From JAAYJT01 sp037445555 (GTDB lineage Bacteria > Bacteroidota > Bacteroidia > Bacteroidales > JAAYJT01), in assembly GCA_037445555.1 (NCBI GenBank), contig JBBIKG010000003.1, positions 62,001 to 126,000 of the forward strand: a stretch of 64,000 nt of DNA. Direction: 5' to 3'. This document shows positions 54,645 to 62,800 of the stretch, one piece after another. Each line of letters begins with the position of its first letter. The stretch's first letter is position 1. The notes beneath the pieces were generated by a model that was not told the DNA's origin, did no database searches, and saw only the letters and a program-made list of their open reading frames with translations. The position numbers and the translations under genes were made by a program.

Positions 54645-56828
54645 GTGATCCATTCAGGAAAAATCAGTTTCATTCATTGGATTGGCCGGATTATGTCATT
54701 CCCGGGTATTGATGAAAATACGCTGGTTCTGAAAATAAATGTATGGTTGGGCAACCTCGGCGCTTCAATTGCTATAATAGGCATGACAATTTTGGGCTGG
54801 GTGCTTGATCTGCATTCAATTGTTGCCTACGGAATAATCCTGTTAGCAATTACTTTACCTACACTTGTTGCAATTCCAATTATGCGGAAACATATTGATA
54901 GGCTGCATTTTATATTGCAATTTTCAGTACTATGGATTACATTTTATTTTATGTTAAAGCTTGGCGGATTGCTCCACTCAGGTGGGCTTATGTTTACAGG
55001 TATTTCCATCATGTTCTTGTCCCTCAGTTTTCAAAATACCAGGCTAACCATCTGGTTATTTATTACATATCTGCTTTCTCTTGTAGCTACTGTCCTTCTT
55101 CAGCCTTTGTTAATTCCGGCACCTGAAATGACACCCGGAAAAAATCTATTGCTTTTTGCCGTGAATAGCTCATGGCAAGCCGGGTACGCGTTAATGCTTA
55201 TCCTTAACAATATCAATCAGAAGAAAGAAATTGCTGAAGCCAAACAGGCAGAAGCTGTGCGCCTAAAAGAACTGGACGAAGCCAAAACCAGACTTTTTAC
55301 CAATATTACCCATGAATTTCGCACACCTTTAACTATAATAATGGGAATGGCGCGGCTTATAAAGGAAAAACCGGGCGAATGGCTTGAAGCTGGAACCGAG
55401 AAAATAAGGAATAACGGACAGAATCTGCTGCATTTGGTCAACCAGATGCTTGAACTTTCTAAACTTGAGTCGGGATCCATGCCGCTGCATATTTATCAGC
55501 AGGATATCATTTTACAACTCAGGTATCTTATCGAATCGGTCAGTTCAATGTCTCTCAGCAGAAATATTGAGTTGAAATTCCAACCGGAGTCAGATCATCT
55601 CTTCATGGATTACGATGCGGATAAGATGATGCACATTGTTATCAACCTTTTATCGAATGCGCTAAAATACACACAGGCTGGAGGTTCGGTATGGGTAACA
55701 ACCGGGTTGTCGTCAAATAACAGAAGCCAGGTATTGCTTATTAAAATCAGGGATAATGGCCCAGGTATCCCGCCACAAAATCTGCCTTTAATTTTCGACC
55801 GGTTTTATCGTATTGAAGAAGACTCCGCTCAATTCGAAAACGGATCGGGCTTGGGCCTGGCTTTGACCAAGGAACTTGTAAAACTCATGGATGGCATGAT
55901 TGGCGTGGAAAGCGTGCCCGGAGAAGGAACAACTTTTTCCATACAGTTTCCTGTGTCAAATAATGCCCCGCTTAAGGAAATGGCATGCTTTTCGGAGGTA
56001 AATGGAAAAATTGCCGTACTGGTCCCGTCAATTGAAAAACCCCGCGAAAAACAGTTTGATAAAGATCCGGATGAGAGTGAAAAGCCGATTTTACTGGTGG
56101 TTGAGGATAGCCCTGACCTGGTGGAATATTTAAGAGCTATCCTTGAAAATGAGTATCACCTCGAAATTGCCGCAACCGGACGCGAAGGAATGCAAAAAGC
56201 CATCGAATATATCCCTGATATTATCCTCAGCGATGTGATGATGCCCGAGATGGATGGGATTGCGATGCTCGAAAAACTGAAAACCGATCAGCGTACCAGC
56301 CATATCCCCGTAGTTATGCTTACTGCAAAGGCTGATATTACCTCAAAACTTGCGGGCCTGGAAAGAGGTGCCGATGATTACCTGGCCAAACCCTTTAACG
56401 AAGAAGAACTTCATGTACGGCTCAAAAAACTGATTGAATTGCGCAAACTTCTCCGCGAACGGTACACATCAATGGAGTCGTTGCCGAAAACCAAAGACAA
56501 AGCCCTCATGATCGAAGATGCCTTCATGTTAAAAATTCGCAGCATTATGGAAGCCCATCTCGATAACGATCGATTCGGTATCCACGAATTATGCATAGAA
56601 ATCGGTATGAGCCGTGCCCAGTTGTATCGTAAATTTAAATCGCTGACCGACAAAACAGTAAATGAATACCTGTTGAAATTCCGCCTTTTTAAAGCTAAAG
56701 AAATGCTTATAAATTCCGATCTCAGCGTTTCGGAAGTGGCTTATGAGGTGGGGTTTAAAAACCTGTCGCATTTTAGCCGGGCTTTCACTGAAACTTTCGG
56801 ATTAAATCCCAGCAGTGTAAGGAAATAA
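54645..56828 (+). CDS. Hybrid two-component sensor kinase / AraC-type response regulator
   Basis: One-protein signalling system of 727 residues. The N-terminus (about 30-190) has about six hydrophobic helices and no large periplasmic sensor, unlike the classical HTCS of Bacteroidota. A HisKA domain has the phospho-acceptor H223 (ITHEFRTPL), then HATPase motifs (NLLSNALKY near 333, DNGPGIP near 368, GSGLGLAL near 402), a receiver with D530 (SDVMMPEMDG), and a C-terminal AraC helix-turn-helix (about 625-727). The start is GTG at 54645; ATG at 54693 is possible. It is the first of three genes, the other two sharing the operator described at 56848 and 58164. Confidence 0.93.
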   Translation: MIHSGKISFIHWIGRIMSFPGIDENTLVLKINVWLGNLGASIAIIGMTILGWVLDLHSIVAYGIILLAITLPTLVAIPIMRKHIDRLHFILQFSVLWITFYFMLKLGGLLHSGGLMFTGISIMFLSLSFQNTRLTIWLFITYLLSLVATVLLQPLLIPAPEMTPGKNLLLFAVNSSWQAGYALMLILNNINQKKEIAEAKQAEAVRLKELDEAKTRLFTNITHEFRTPLTIIMGMARLIKEKPGEWLEAGTEKIRNNGQNLLHLVNQMLELSKLESGSMPLHIYQQDIILQLRYLIESVSSMSLSRNIELKFQPESDHLFMDYDADKMMHIVINLLSNALKYTQAGGSVWVTTGLSSNNRSQVLLIKIRDNGPGIPPQNLPLIFDRFYRIEEDSAQFENGSGLGLALTKELVKLMDGMIGVESVPGEGTTFSIQFPVSNNAPLKEMACFSEVNGKIAVLVPSIEKPREKQFDKDPDESEKPILLVVEDSPDLVEYLRAILENEYHLEIAATGREGMQKAIEYIPDIILSDVMMPEMDGIAMLEKLKTDQRTSHIPVVMLTAKADITSKLAGLERGADDYLAKPFNEEELHVRLKKLIELRKLLRERYTSMESLPKTKDKALMIEDAFMLKIRSIMEAHLDNDRFGIHELCIEIGMSRAQLYRKFKSLTDKTVNEYLLKFRLFKAKEMLINSDLSVSEVAYEVGFKNLSHFSRAFTETFGLNPSSVRK

Positions 56829-56847
56829 CTTTCTTACTCCGAATCCT

Positions 56848-56912
56848 GAGACATACAGCAAACAACCTGAGATGCATGGCAAAAGGCACCAGGATAATTG
56901 TGTGTAAAATTG
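56848..56912 (+). promoter_or_regulatory. Candidate operator-promoter upstream of the esterase gene
   Basis: Two 15-nt direct repeats, GAGACATACAGCAAA (56848) and GAGATGCATGGCAAA (56869), start 21 bp apart, i.e. two helical turns. The second ends 21 bp before TAAAATTG (56905-56912), a one-mismatch -7 box with no -33 TTTG. The ATG is 28 nt further on. The same arrangement with identical spacings recurs at 58164. Binding by the AraC domain of the adjacent regulator is inferred. Confidence 0.6.
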
Positions 56913-56940
56913 TATCACGAAACCAGTAAATCAAGAAGCT

Positions 56941-58107
56941 ATGAAAAAACAGTTACTTATTTCAGTTTTTGGAATAATAACGACTACAGGTCTTTTTGCT
57001 CAGACCGGGACACTTATACCTGGTAGCATCATGCATGATGTTACCAGAACTTATCAAGTTTATATCCCAAGTTCATACAATCCCAGCATTAAGGTTCCAT
57101 TGCTTATTAATCTGCATGCAACCGGAATGCAGGCTGCAGATATGCTTTCTCTCGCTGATTTCAGGCCCATAGCGGATACTGCAAATTTTATCATTGTGCT
57201 GCCTGATGGAAAGCCTGTACCTCAAATGGGAGGCTGGTGGGGGTGGGATATTTTCCCCACAACTTCTGGTTTTGATGACCTGGGATTTTTATCCCGCCTG
57301 ATCGATACTCTGAGTGCGCGATACAATATCGATGCCGGAAGAATATACAGTACCGGGCACAGCGCCGGTGCAATAATGAGTTATAAGTTAGCCTGCATGC
57401 TGAGTTCGAAAATCTGTGCCATTGCTCCGGTAAGCGGTTTTATATTTCCATATCTGATCAATGATTGCAAGCCCATGCACCCTACTCCGGTTATGGAAAT
57501 ACATGGTACTGCCGATCCTGTAAGGACATGGGAGGGTGTTGGCCCTGTTACACCTGCCGTTCACGTAGATACGATGATTAATTATTGGGTGAAATTCAAT
57601 GCCTGCTCTCCTGTGCCGGTTTATGATTCGGTTCCAGATATTAATAAGTCGGATAATTGCTGGGCAAAACGTTACAGATACACTAACGGAACCTCAGGAA
57701 GCACTGTTGTTTTTTATAAGATTATGAACGGAGGCCATTCCTGGCCTGGCAGTGCGGTTTATCAATCTTATGGTAATACAAACATGGATATTAATGCATG
57801 CGCAGAGATATGGAGGTTCTTATCGGCCCAAAGGCAGTCTCTGTCGACCGGAAACCTTTATTTAGCAAGGGAAAAGCCTGAGATGAATATTTATCCAAAT
57901 CCGGTTCGAGACGTTTTGAATATTAATACCTATGAATCGCTTAAGCTGATTACAGCTTATGATATGACAGGCAAAGAAATTCCTTTGCAGAGGATGTCAG
58001 TTTCGAACAACAATGTACTTATAAATACTTCAACTTGGAGTCCGGGGGTTTACCTGATAAATGCCATCATTGGAAATAAATTCTACTACAGCAAGATTGT
58101 GAAGTAG
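56941..58107 (+). CDS. Secreted esterase with T9SS type A sorting signal
   Basis: Predicted alpha/beta-hydrolase of the PHB-depolymerase/feruloyl-esterase (LpqC-like) group. Signal peptide (about residues 1-20, ending LFAQ), then YIPSSYNPSIKVPLLINLHATG near 41, the nucleophile elbow TGHSAG with S141, and a His late in the domain (NGGHSWPGS near 263). The C-terminal 85 residues carry NIYPNPVRDVLNI and SPGVYLINAI ... YYSKIVK, the type A sorting domain of the type IX secretion system. It is likely exported to degrade an ester-linked polymer; the substrate is unknown. Confidence 0.88.
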   Translation: MKKQLLISVFGIITTTGLFAQTGTLIPGSIMHDVTRTYQVYIPSSYNPSIKVPLLINLHATGMQAADMLSLADFRPIADTANFIIVLPDGKPVPQMGGWWGWDIFPTTSGFDDLGFLSRLIDTLSARYNIDAGRIYSTGHSAGAIMSYKLACMLSSKICAIAPVSGFIFPYLINDCKPMHPTPVMEIHGTADPVRTWEGVGPVTPAVHVDTMINYWVKFNACSPVPVYDSVPDINKSDNCWAKRYRYTNGTSGSTVVFYKIMNGGHSWPGSAVYQSYGNTNMDINACAEIWRFLSAQRQSLSTGNLYLAREKPEMNIYPNPVRDVLNINTYESLKLITAYDMTGKEIPLQRMSVSNNNVLINTSTWSPGVYLINAIIGNKFYYSKIVK

Positions 58108-58163
58108 TGTGAGGAAAGCATACAGGATGGTTTGAATTAAAAACCGTGAAGATTTTTTATTTT

Positions 58164-58228
58164 GAGACATCAGACAAATAATGTGAGACACACAGCAAAG
58201 CGTATTCTTTCAGTTAGTTGTAAAATTG
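58164..58228 (+). promoter_or_regulatory. Candidate operator-promoter upstream of the small lipoprotein gene
   Basis: Two 15-nt direct repeats, GAGACATCAGACAAA (58164) and GAGACACACAGCAAA (58185), start 21 bp apart. The second ends 21 bp before TAAAATTG (58221-58228), and the ATG is at 58269. Its second repeat differs by one base from the first repeat of the esterase operator. This duplication of spacing and sequence points to co-regulation with the esterase gene. Confidence 0.6.
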
Positions 58229-58268
58229 TACTGCCTGAATTTAGTTGTAATTTCAAAAAACAACAGCC

Positions 58269-58793
58269 ATGAAAAAGATTGCAATTGTCCTTGGAGTAAT
58301 GTTCTTCGGTATGTGGAGTTGCTCAAAAGATCTGTTGACTGATCCTTCCATTTCCGGCAACGGTAATGCTGACCTGAAAAAAAGTGAAGTAAAAACATTT
58401 GTTCTCAGAGCCATTAAATTGCAGAATCATCCTACTGCAACTCCCGGGGTTTATAGTATATCCGGGAATATGTCGCATCTGGGTTTAATTGATCCTCAAA
58501 GCACTTTAACTATGTGGCCGATAGGACCTGATCCGGATAATCCCGGAACTGTTTTTCAGTCGGCAGTAATCAATATGATTGGAGCCGATGGTTCAAGTCT
58601 TCATTTCATATCCATAAAAGCTAAATTTAGTTTCGCGACTGGATATGGCGAACAAGAATGGACTATAGATTCGGGAACAGGCCGATTCGAAGGAGCAACA
58701 GGGTGGTACAAAAGTACTTCCCAGTTCGATTTTACAACGATGACAAATTATGTGACAGGCGAAGGAGCATTTTACATTACAAAAAAGAGCTAA
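58269..58793 (+). CDS. Small secreted lipoprotein
   Basis: 174-residue protein starting MKKIAIVLGVMFFGMWSC, a lipoprotein signal with Cys18. The remainder is beta-rich, with TGRFEGATGWYKS near residue 138 and GEGAFYI at the end, a pattern that recalls beta-barrel folds of the allene-oxide-cyclase/DUF3224 type, but I cannot assign a family. It shares its operator with the secreted esterase upstream and may bind a substrate or product at the cell surface. Confidence 0.72.
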   Translation: MKKIAIVLGVMFFGMWSCSKDLLTDPSISGNGNADLKKSEVKTFVLRAIKLQNHPTATPGVYSISGNMSHLGLIDPQSTLTMWPIGPDPDNPGTVFQSAVINMIGADGSSLHFISIKAKFSFATGYGEQEWTIDSGTGRFEGATGWYKSTSQFDFTTMTNYVTGEGAFYITKKS

Positions 58794-58796
58794 GTT

Positions 58797-59660
58797 CTAA
58801 CTAATATTTACAGCATTTTCTTTAAACAGCCGGAACAACTCAAACCCCTGGGATGATGCCGGTATGTTTATAAGCCACATCTTGATGGTTGTTTTAGTTT
58901 CTGATAGTTTTCCAACATAAGCAAACCAATTGAGATAATTTTGCAGGCACTTTAAACCTACGCCATTAAATGGTGACAAGAATATTCTAAGTTGAGAATG
59001 GGTATTGTTTACATCCTGCAGGTGGATATTTTTGTCATTTTTATTCACATGTTCTTTGCCCAATACTGCTCTGTGTTTTAATGCAGGGTTTTCTCTTGCA
59101 AATAATCTGCAGGATGGGTGTTTATCGGTAATCAAAGTAGTCTGGTCTGTTATTTTCCCATCAAGGGCTTTGGTTATTTCATCAGCACTCAACCGCTTTG
59201 ACTCTACCGCTTTCAAGTATAATTCCCCATTTCTATGAACAGCCGTTACTACTTGCACTACTGTTGGGTTTTCAGAATCATCATTTCGTTTGAAATCACT
59301 ACCTCTCTTTCTGGGTTTTCGCTCCAGGCTTCTGGAACCTTTAGTGCTCAGTGCTAATTCTTTTGCAATTTTTTGATCGACATACCTTTCTCCAAGCTGC
59401 GGGTAGCTCTGCCACTTATGCTTAAGGTTTATGTCCCACCGTGCTGTGCCTTAAGTTTCGATGAACCATTTGGTACAACTTCGACAAGTATACCTCTGAA
59501 CTCCATGTTGCTTCCCTCTTTTGTAAGCGGTGGTACTGAAACAATATGGACAACCTTATCTATTGTTTGTCTTCGCGAGTTCCTGGCACACATTTCCCAA
59601 TACCTGCCCCTGAGTTTCAAGATCTTGTAATAACTTGTCGAGAATTGTTTCTGACCTTTT
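58797..59660 (-). pseudogene. IS1595-like transposase, decayed (copy B)
   Basis: On the minus strand the C-terminal two-thirds read in one frame from 59450 to the stop at 58797: ERYVDQKIAKELALSTK, SLERKPRKRGSD, VQVVTAVHRNGELYLKAV, LITDKHPS, VNNTHSQLR and FNGVGLKCLQNYLNWF. The pattern N-N-x-H-S-x-L...F-N-G-V...Y-L-Q-N-Y-L is that of IS1595-type DDE transposases. An apparent deletion joins the helix-turn-helix to KGSRSL. Upstream, a second frame (59429-59656) continues the protein, so there is a frameshift near 59440. I could not assign that N-terminal part to a known transposase domain. No inverted repeats found. Confidence 0.75.
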
Positions 59661-59811
59661 TTGGTAATTCAAGGAATTGCTGATTAATTTCGGCTTTTGT
59701 TTTTATAAGGCAAACAGTACATTTTGCTGAATAATTTGAACTTAGCCGTTGATTTTAACTAATAATCACTAAGATTAGTATCAACGGCAGTGTTCTGCCT
59801 GCTGAAGCAAA

Positions 59812-62028
59812 TCAGTATGATAGGATAAAGTCGAGCAGAAGTGGGAGGTCGGCAGGGGTGGCACCATTTTGTTCAAGCCAGGGCCAATCCTCCGAAAACC
59901 CCCTGATAAACTGATCGGAAGTGTAGCCTTGGCTTTTCAGGCATTCTTTATAACTCGACAAGGCTTCGCTTCTATTACCCAAACACCAGAGCACATGCCC
60001 CATGTTCATCAAATCATTGGGGGTGGGGTTCAATTGTGCGATTTTTGTGTAATAAGTGAGGGCATTCTCAAGCTTGCCCGTTACAAAATAACACCATGCA
60101 ATAGGCCGGTAAAGCTTCACATTTTCCTGCTCCTGTAATTCAACCTTGAGATAGGCCGCAAGTGCTTCCTTATATTTTTTCATGCCAAGCAGGCAGTTTC
60201 CGATGGCTATCCGAGCCTGGAGGGCTTTAGGATCAAGTAATTCTATCTCCTGGTAACAGGTTAGAGCCTTCTCAAGTTCGCCCGATTTAATATAACAGGC
60301 CGCCATCCGGTTAAGGTTCCAGACCTTATTCGGTTCAAACAGTTCTGCCAACCGGTAGTTGGCCAAGGCTGAAGTGAAATTTCCTTGCCGCTCAAAGGCA
60401 TAACCTGTTTTTTCATACAGTTCCTGTTCGGTAGAACCTGATTGGAGAAGTTTCGAGTAAACCTGGATGGCTGAATCGAAATGATCGCGATCAAAGAAAA
60501 AATCACCCGCGGCACGCAGACCTACAGCAGATGAAAGCAGGTAATCAAAAATGCGATAATTGTGAAAGTCGAGTTTTTCGGTAAAAATATCCTGAAAATC
60601 TTCCCTGCCGGGATAGAGTTTCATGAACCGGTATAAGTCCTGGATGTACTGAGTGTAAATGCTTCGCAATTGGTCCTGGTTGTTGAGAATGTTTTCCTCC
60701 TGCGCCATCTCGTTCATTCCCTCCAGCTCGGCTGAAAAAATCTGGAAAAGGGTTTCCCGCTGTTTGGTGGGAAGCTGCTGCACACTAAAACAAAATGAAT
60801 ATTTATCGCTGTTGCAAATAAAGTTCGACTTTTCGATTCCTTCAATAAAAGCTTCTTTTGGCACGTTGCCCTCTCCGGTCATGAAGGCGCTAACCTCAGG
60901 ATGTTCCTTGAAAAAGGGCAGGAACCAATGATGTATTTGCCTGAAAAAAGGAAAATGTTTCAGATGAGCAAAAGTGTTAATAAAAACGTCCATTCCCTCT
61001 ACCTGCATACGGGTGATTTCTTCCATCCGGCTGATCAGGTTTGGCGAATCCTCGAAAAGAGACTGCCATTTGGGGTTTTTCTCTCCTTCCGGATCGTCGG
61101 ACGGAGTTTGGAACAGCCCCAGCCTGTCTTCAATTTTTGGTGCCTCTTTCATGATATCCGGCATAATTTCTTCTCGAAATTTACGGCTGAGTTTGTCAGT
61201 GGCTTTCGCTTTTGTAATTTGCATTAAAACCATCAGCGCATCTCGCTCAATGCTTTCATCGCCCTGCAACGACCTGAGCCTGTTAATTATCTGGGGATAT
61301 TGCTCCAGCCTGTCATTGTAGAAATACAATCCCAGCATTAACCCGCTAAATGCCCGCTGCGAAACCTGCCACTCGCCTGTCATATAGCAGTCAAAAAGGA
61401 TCTCAAGGCGATTTTCATCGAACCCTTTAATAACTCCCAGTGTAAGGGCGCTTATCAGGACACTTTTCTCATACCAGTAAACATTTTCGGATTGCAGCAG
61501 CCTCTTTATATGCTTTGTTTCTTCACCGGTATATTTGCAGGTGACAAAAAGAATGGAAAAAAGCCTGGCCAAAATGTTGCTTCTGTCTGAATAATTCGGG
61601 GAGCTCACTCCGCTTTTGGGTGCTGTGATCTCATCAAGCTTAGACTGGAGAAGCAGGGAGTCAGCCAGAGTCTGGAGCATTTCTGACGAGGAGGTTCCAT
61701 CAAGGTCATGTTCGGTGATCCCCTTGATACTCAAGTGATAAGCGCCTTGAATGAAGGACTTGTGCCTGATCTGGTCGGCGAGTTCATACAGATCTCGAAT
61801 CAATGAGGAGTAGATGGCCTCACGGCGGGGATCATCCACACCCATTTGAATGGAGTATTTCAGAATGTTCCGGTAGGTGTCGTGCAAATTTTCGAGTTTA
61901 ACCATAAATTCTTTCATACCCAGGTTTTGCAACGTGCTACCCAGTGAAGAAATGGCCTTTGTCACGTGGCGGTTACTCAATAACTGTAAAATTTTTTGAT
62001 ACTGCCCCTCTATTTCGCTATTTTGCAT
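59812..62028 (-). CDS. Large TPR-repeat protein
   Basis: About 738 residues, no signal peptide. The C-terminal 250 residues hold clear TPR units (VYSKLLQSGSTEQELYEKTGYAFERQGNFTSALANYRLAELFEPNKVW region, NRMAACYIKSGELEKALTCYQEIELLDP, IAWCYFVTGKLENALTYYTKIAQLNP). The N-terminal 450 residues are helical, partly HEAT-like, with no domain I can name. The ATG at 62028 is preferred over TTG codons up to 62037. It may scaffold a complex; role unknown. It is convergent with the transposase remnant's side and divergent from the nitroreductase gene. Confidence 0.82.
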   Translation of the reverse strand: MQNSEIEGQYQKILQLLSNRHVTKAISSLGSTLQNLGMKEFMVKLENLHDTYRNILKYSIQMGVDDPRREAIYSSLIRDLYELADQIRHKSFIQGAYHLSIKGITEHDLDGTSSSEMLQTLADSLLLQSKLDEITAPKSGVSSPNYSDRSNILARLFSILFVTCKYTGEETKHIKRLLQSENVYWYEKSVLISALTLGVIKGFDENRLEILFDCYMTGEWQVSQRAFSGLMLGLYFYNDRLEQYPQIINRLRSLQGDESIERDALMVLMQITKAKATDKLSRKFREEIMPDIMKEAPKIEDRLGLFQTPSDDPEGEKNPKWQSLFEDSPNLISRMEEITRMQVEGMDVFINTFAHLKHFPFFRQIHHWFLPFFKEHPEVSAFMTGEGNVPKEAFIEGIEKSNFICNSDKYSFCFSVQQLPTKQRETLFQIFSAELEGMNEMAQEENILNNQDQLRSIYTQYIQDLYRFMKLYPGREDFQDIFTEKLDFHNYRIFDYLLSSAVGLRAAGDFFFDRDHFDSAIQVYSKLLQSGSTEQELYEKTGYAFERQGNFTSALANYRLAELFEPNKVWNLNRMAACYIKSGELEKALTCYQEIELLDPKALQARIAIGNCLLGMKKYKEALAAYLKVELQEQENVKLYRPIAWCYFVTGKLENALTYYTKIAQLNPTPNDLMNMGHVLWCLGNRSEALSSYKECLKSQGYTSDQFIRGFSEDWPWLEQNGATPADLPLLLDFILSY

Positions 62029-62068
62029 CAGCAACAATTTTTATAATGAAGATAAACAACTTAGTCCC

Positions 62069-62100
62069 GGTGGGGTTATATTTTTGTCGTTATAACCACC
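62069..62100. promoter_or_regulatory. Inverted repeat spanning a -7 box
   Basis: GGTGG-GG-TTATA (62069-62080) and TATAACCACC (62091-62100) are complementary apart from two extra G, with a 10-nt spacer. The Bacteroidota -7 box TATTTTTG (62079-62086) lies within. The divergent gap serves both the TPR gene and the nitroreductase gene. Confidence 0.35.
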
Positions 62101-62189
62101 TCAAAAATCATGCATTATGAGACTGGGATGGTTTGTGACTGCCAAAATGACTGCGAGATTAGAAAGAAACTTTAAACCTGCAATATTCT

Positions 62190-62786
62190 ATGGAAAAGCC
62201 AGCTAGCAATATTTATCCAATTCATGACCTTATAAGGCAACGCTGGAGCCCGAGAGCATTTTCGTCTAAACCTGTTGAGCCTGGAAAGCTGCAGAATATG
62301 TTTGAAGCTGCAAGATGGGCAGCTTCCGGGTTTAATGACCAACCATGGAGATTTGTCGTAGGATTAAATTATGATGAATCCTGGTCCCGGATCTTCGAAA
62401 CCCTGGTGCCGTTCAACCAACTTTGGGCAAGGCAGGCTCCTGTACTTGTAATGATATGTGCAGACACCATCTCACGCAAGAATGGCCTGCCCGGAACCAG
62501 CTTTGAGTACGATGCAGGGCAGGCAGCCGCAACCCTTTGCCTGCAGGCTGTGGCTGAGGGGTTGATTACCCATCAGATGGGTGGTTTTGAAAAAGAAAAA
62601 GCCCGGAGGTCCTTTTCAATTCCCGTCACCATCCGACCCCTGGTGGTAATGGCCATCGGCTATCATGGTGAAGAGGAAAAACTACCAGAGAATCTTTTAT
62701 CGCTCGAGCGGGCTGCACGTGTTCGCAGCGATTTTAATACCTTTGTGTTTTCAGGCCAATTTGGCCAGTCCAGTAATCTTTTTTGA
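62190..62786 (+). CDS. Nitroreductase-family flavoprotein
   Basis: FMN-dependent NAD(P)H oxidoreductase of the nitroreductase superfamily. The FMN-phosphate loop RQRWSPRAFSSKP is near residue 12-24, the second FMN contact FEAARWAASGFNDQPWRFV near 37-55, and AGQAAATLCLQAVAEGL near 110. At 198 residues it is a normal dimeric member. Substrate unknown (nitroaromatic, quinone or flavin). Its stop overlaps a possible TTG start of the next gene by one or two bases, so the two are probably co-transcribed. Confidence 0.88.
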   Translation: MEKPASNIYPIHDLIRQRWSPRAFSSKPVEPGKLQNMFEAARWAASGFNDQPWRFVVGLNYDESWSRIFETLVPFNQLWARQAPVLVMICADTISRKNGLPGTSFEYDAGQAAATLCLQAVAEGLITHQMGGFEKEKARRSFSIPVTIRPLVVMAIGYHGEEEKLPENLLSLERAARVRSDFNTFVFSGQFGQSSNLF

Positions 62787-62800
62787 AATCCCATTTTCTG

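Noticed and set aside
59373..59630. 85-residue plus-strand frame and 77-residue frame at 59005
   Set aside because: They lie opposite the degenerate transposase and show no protein features.
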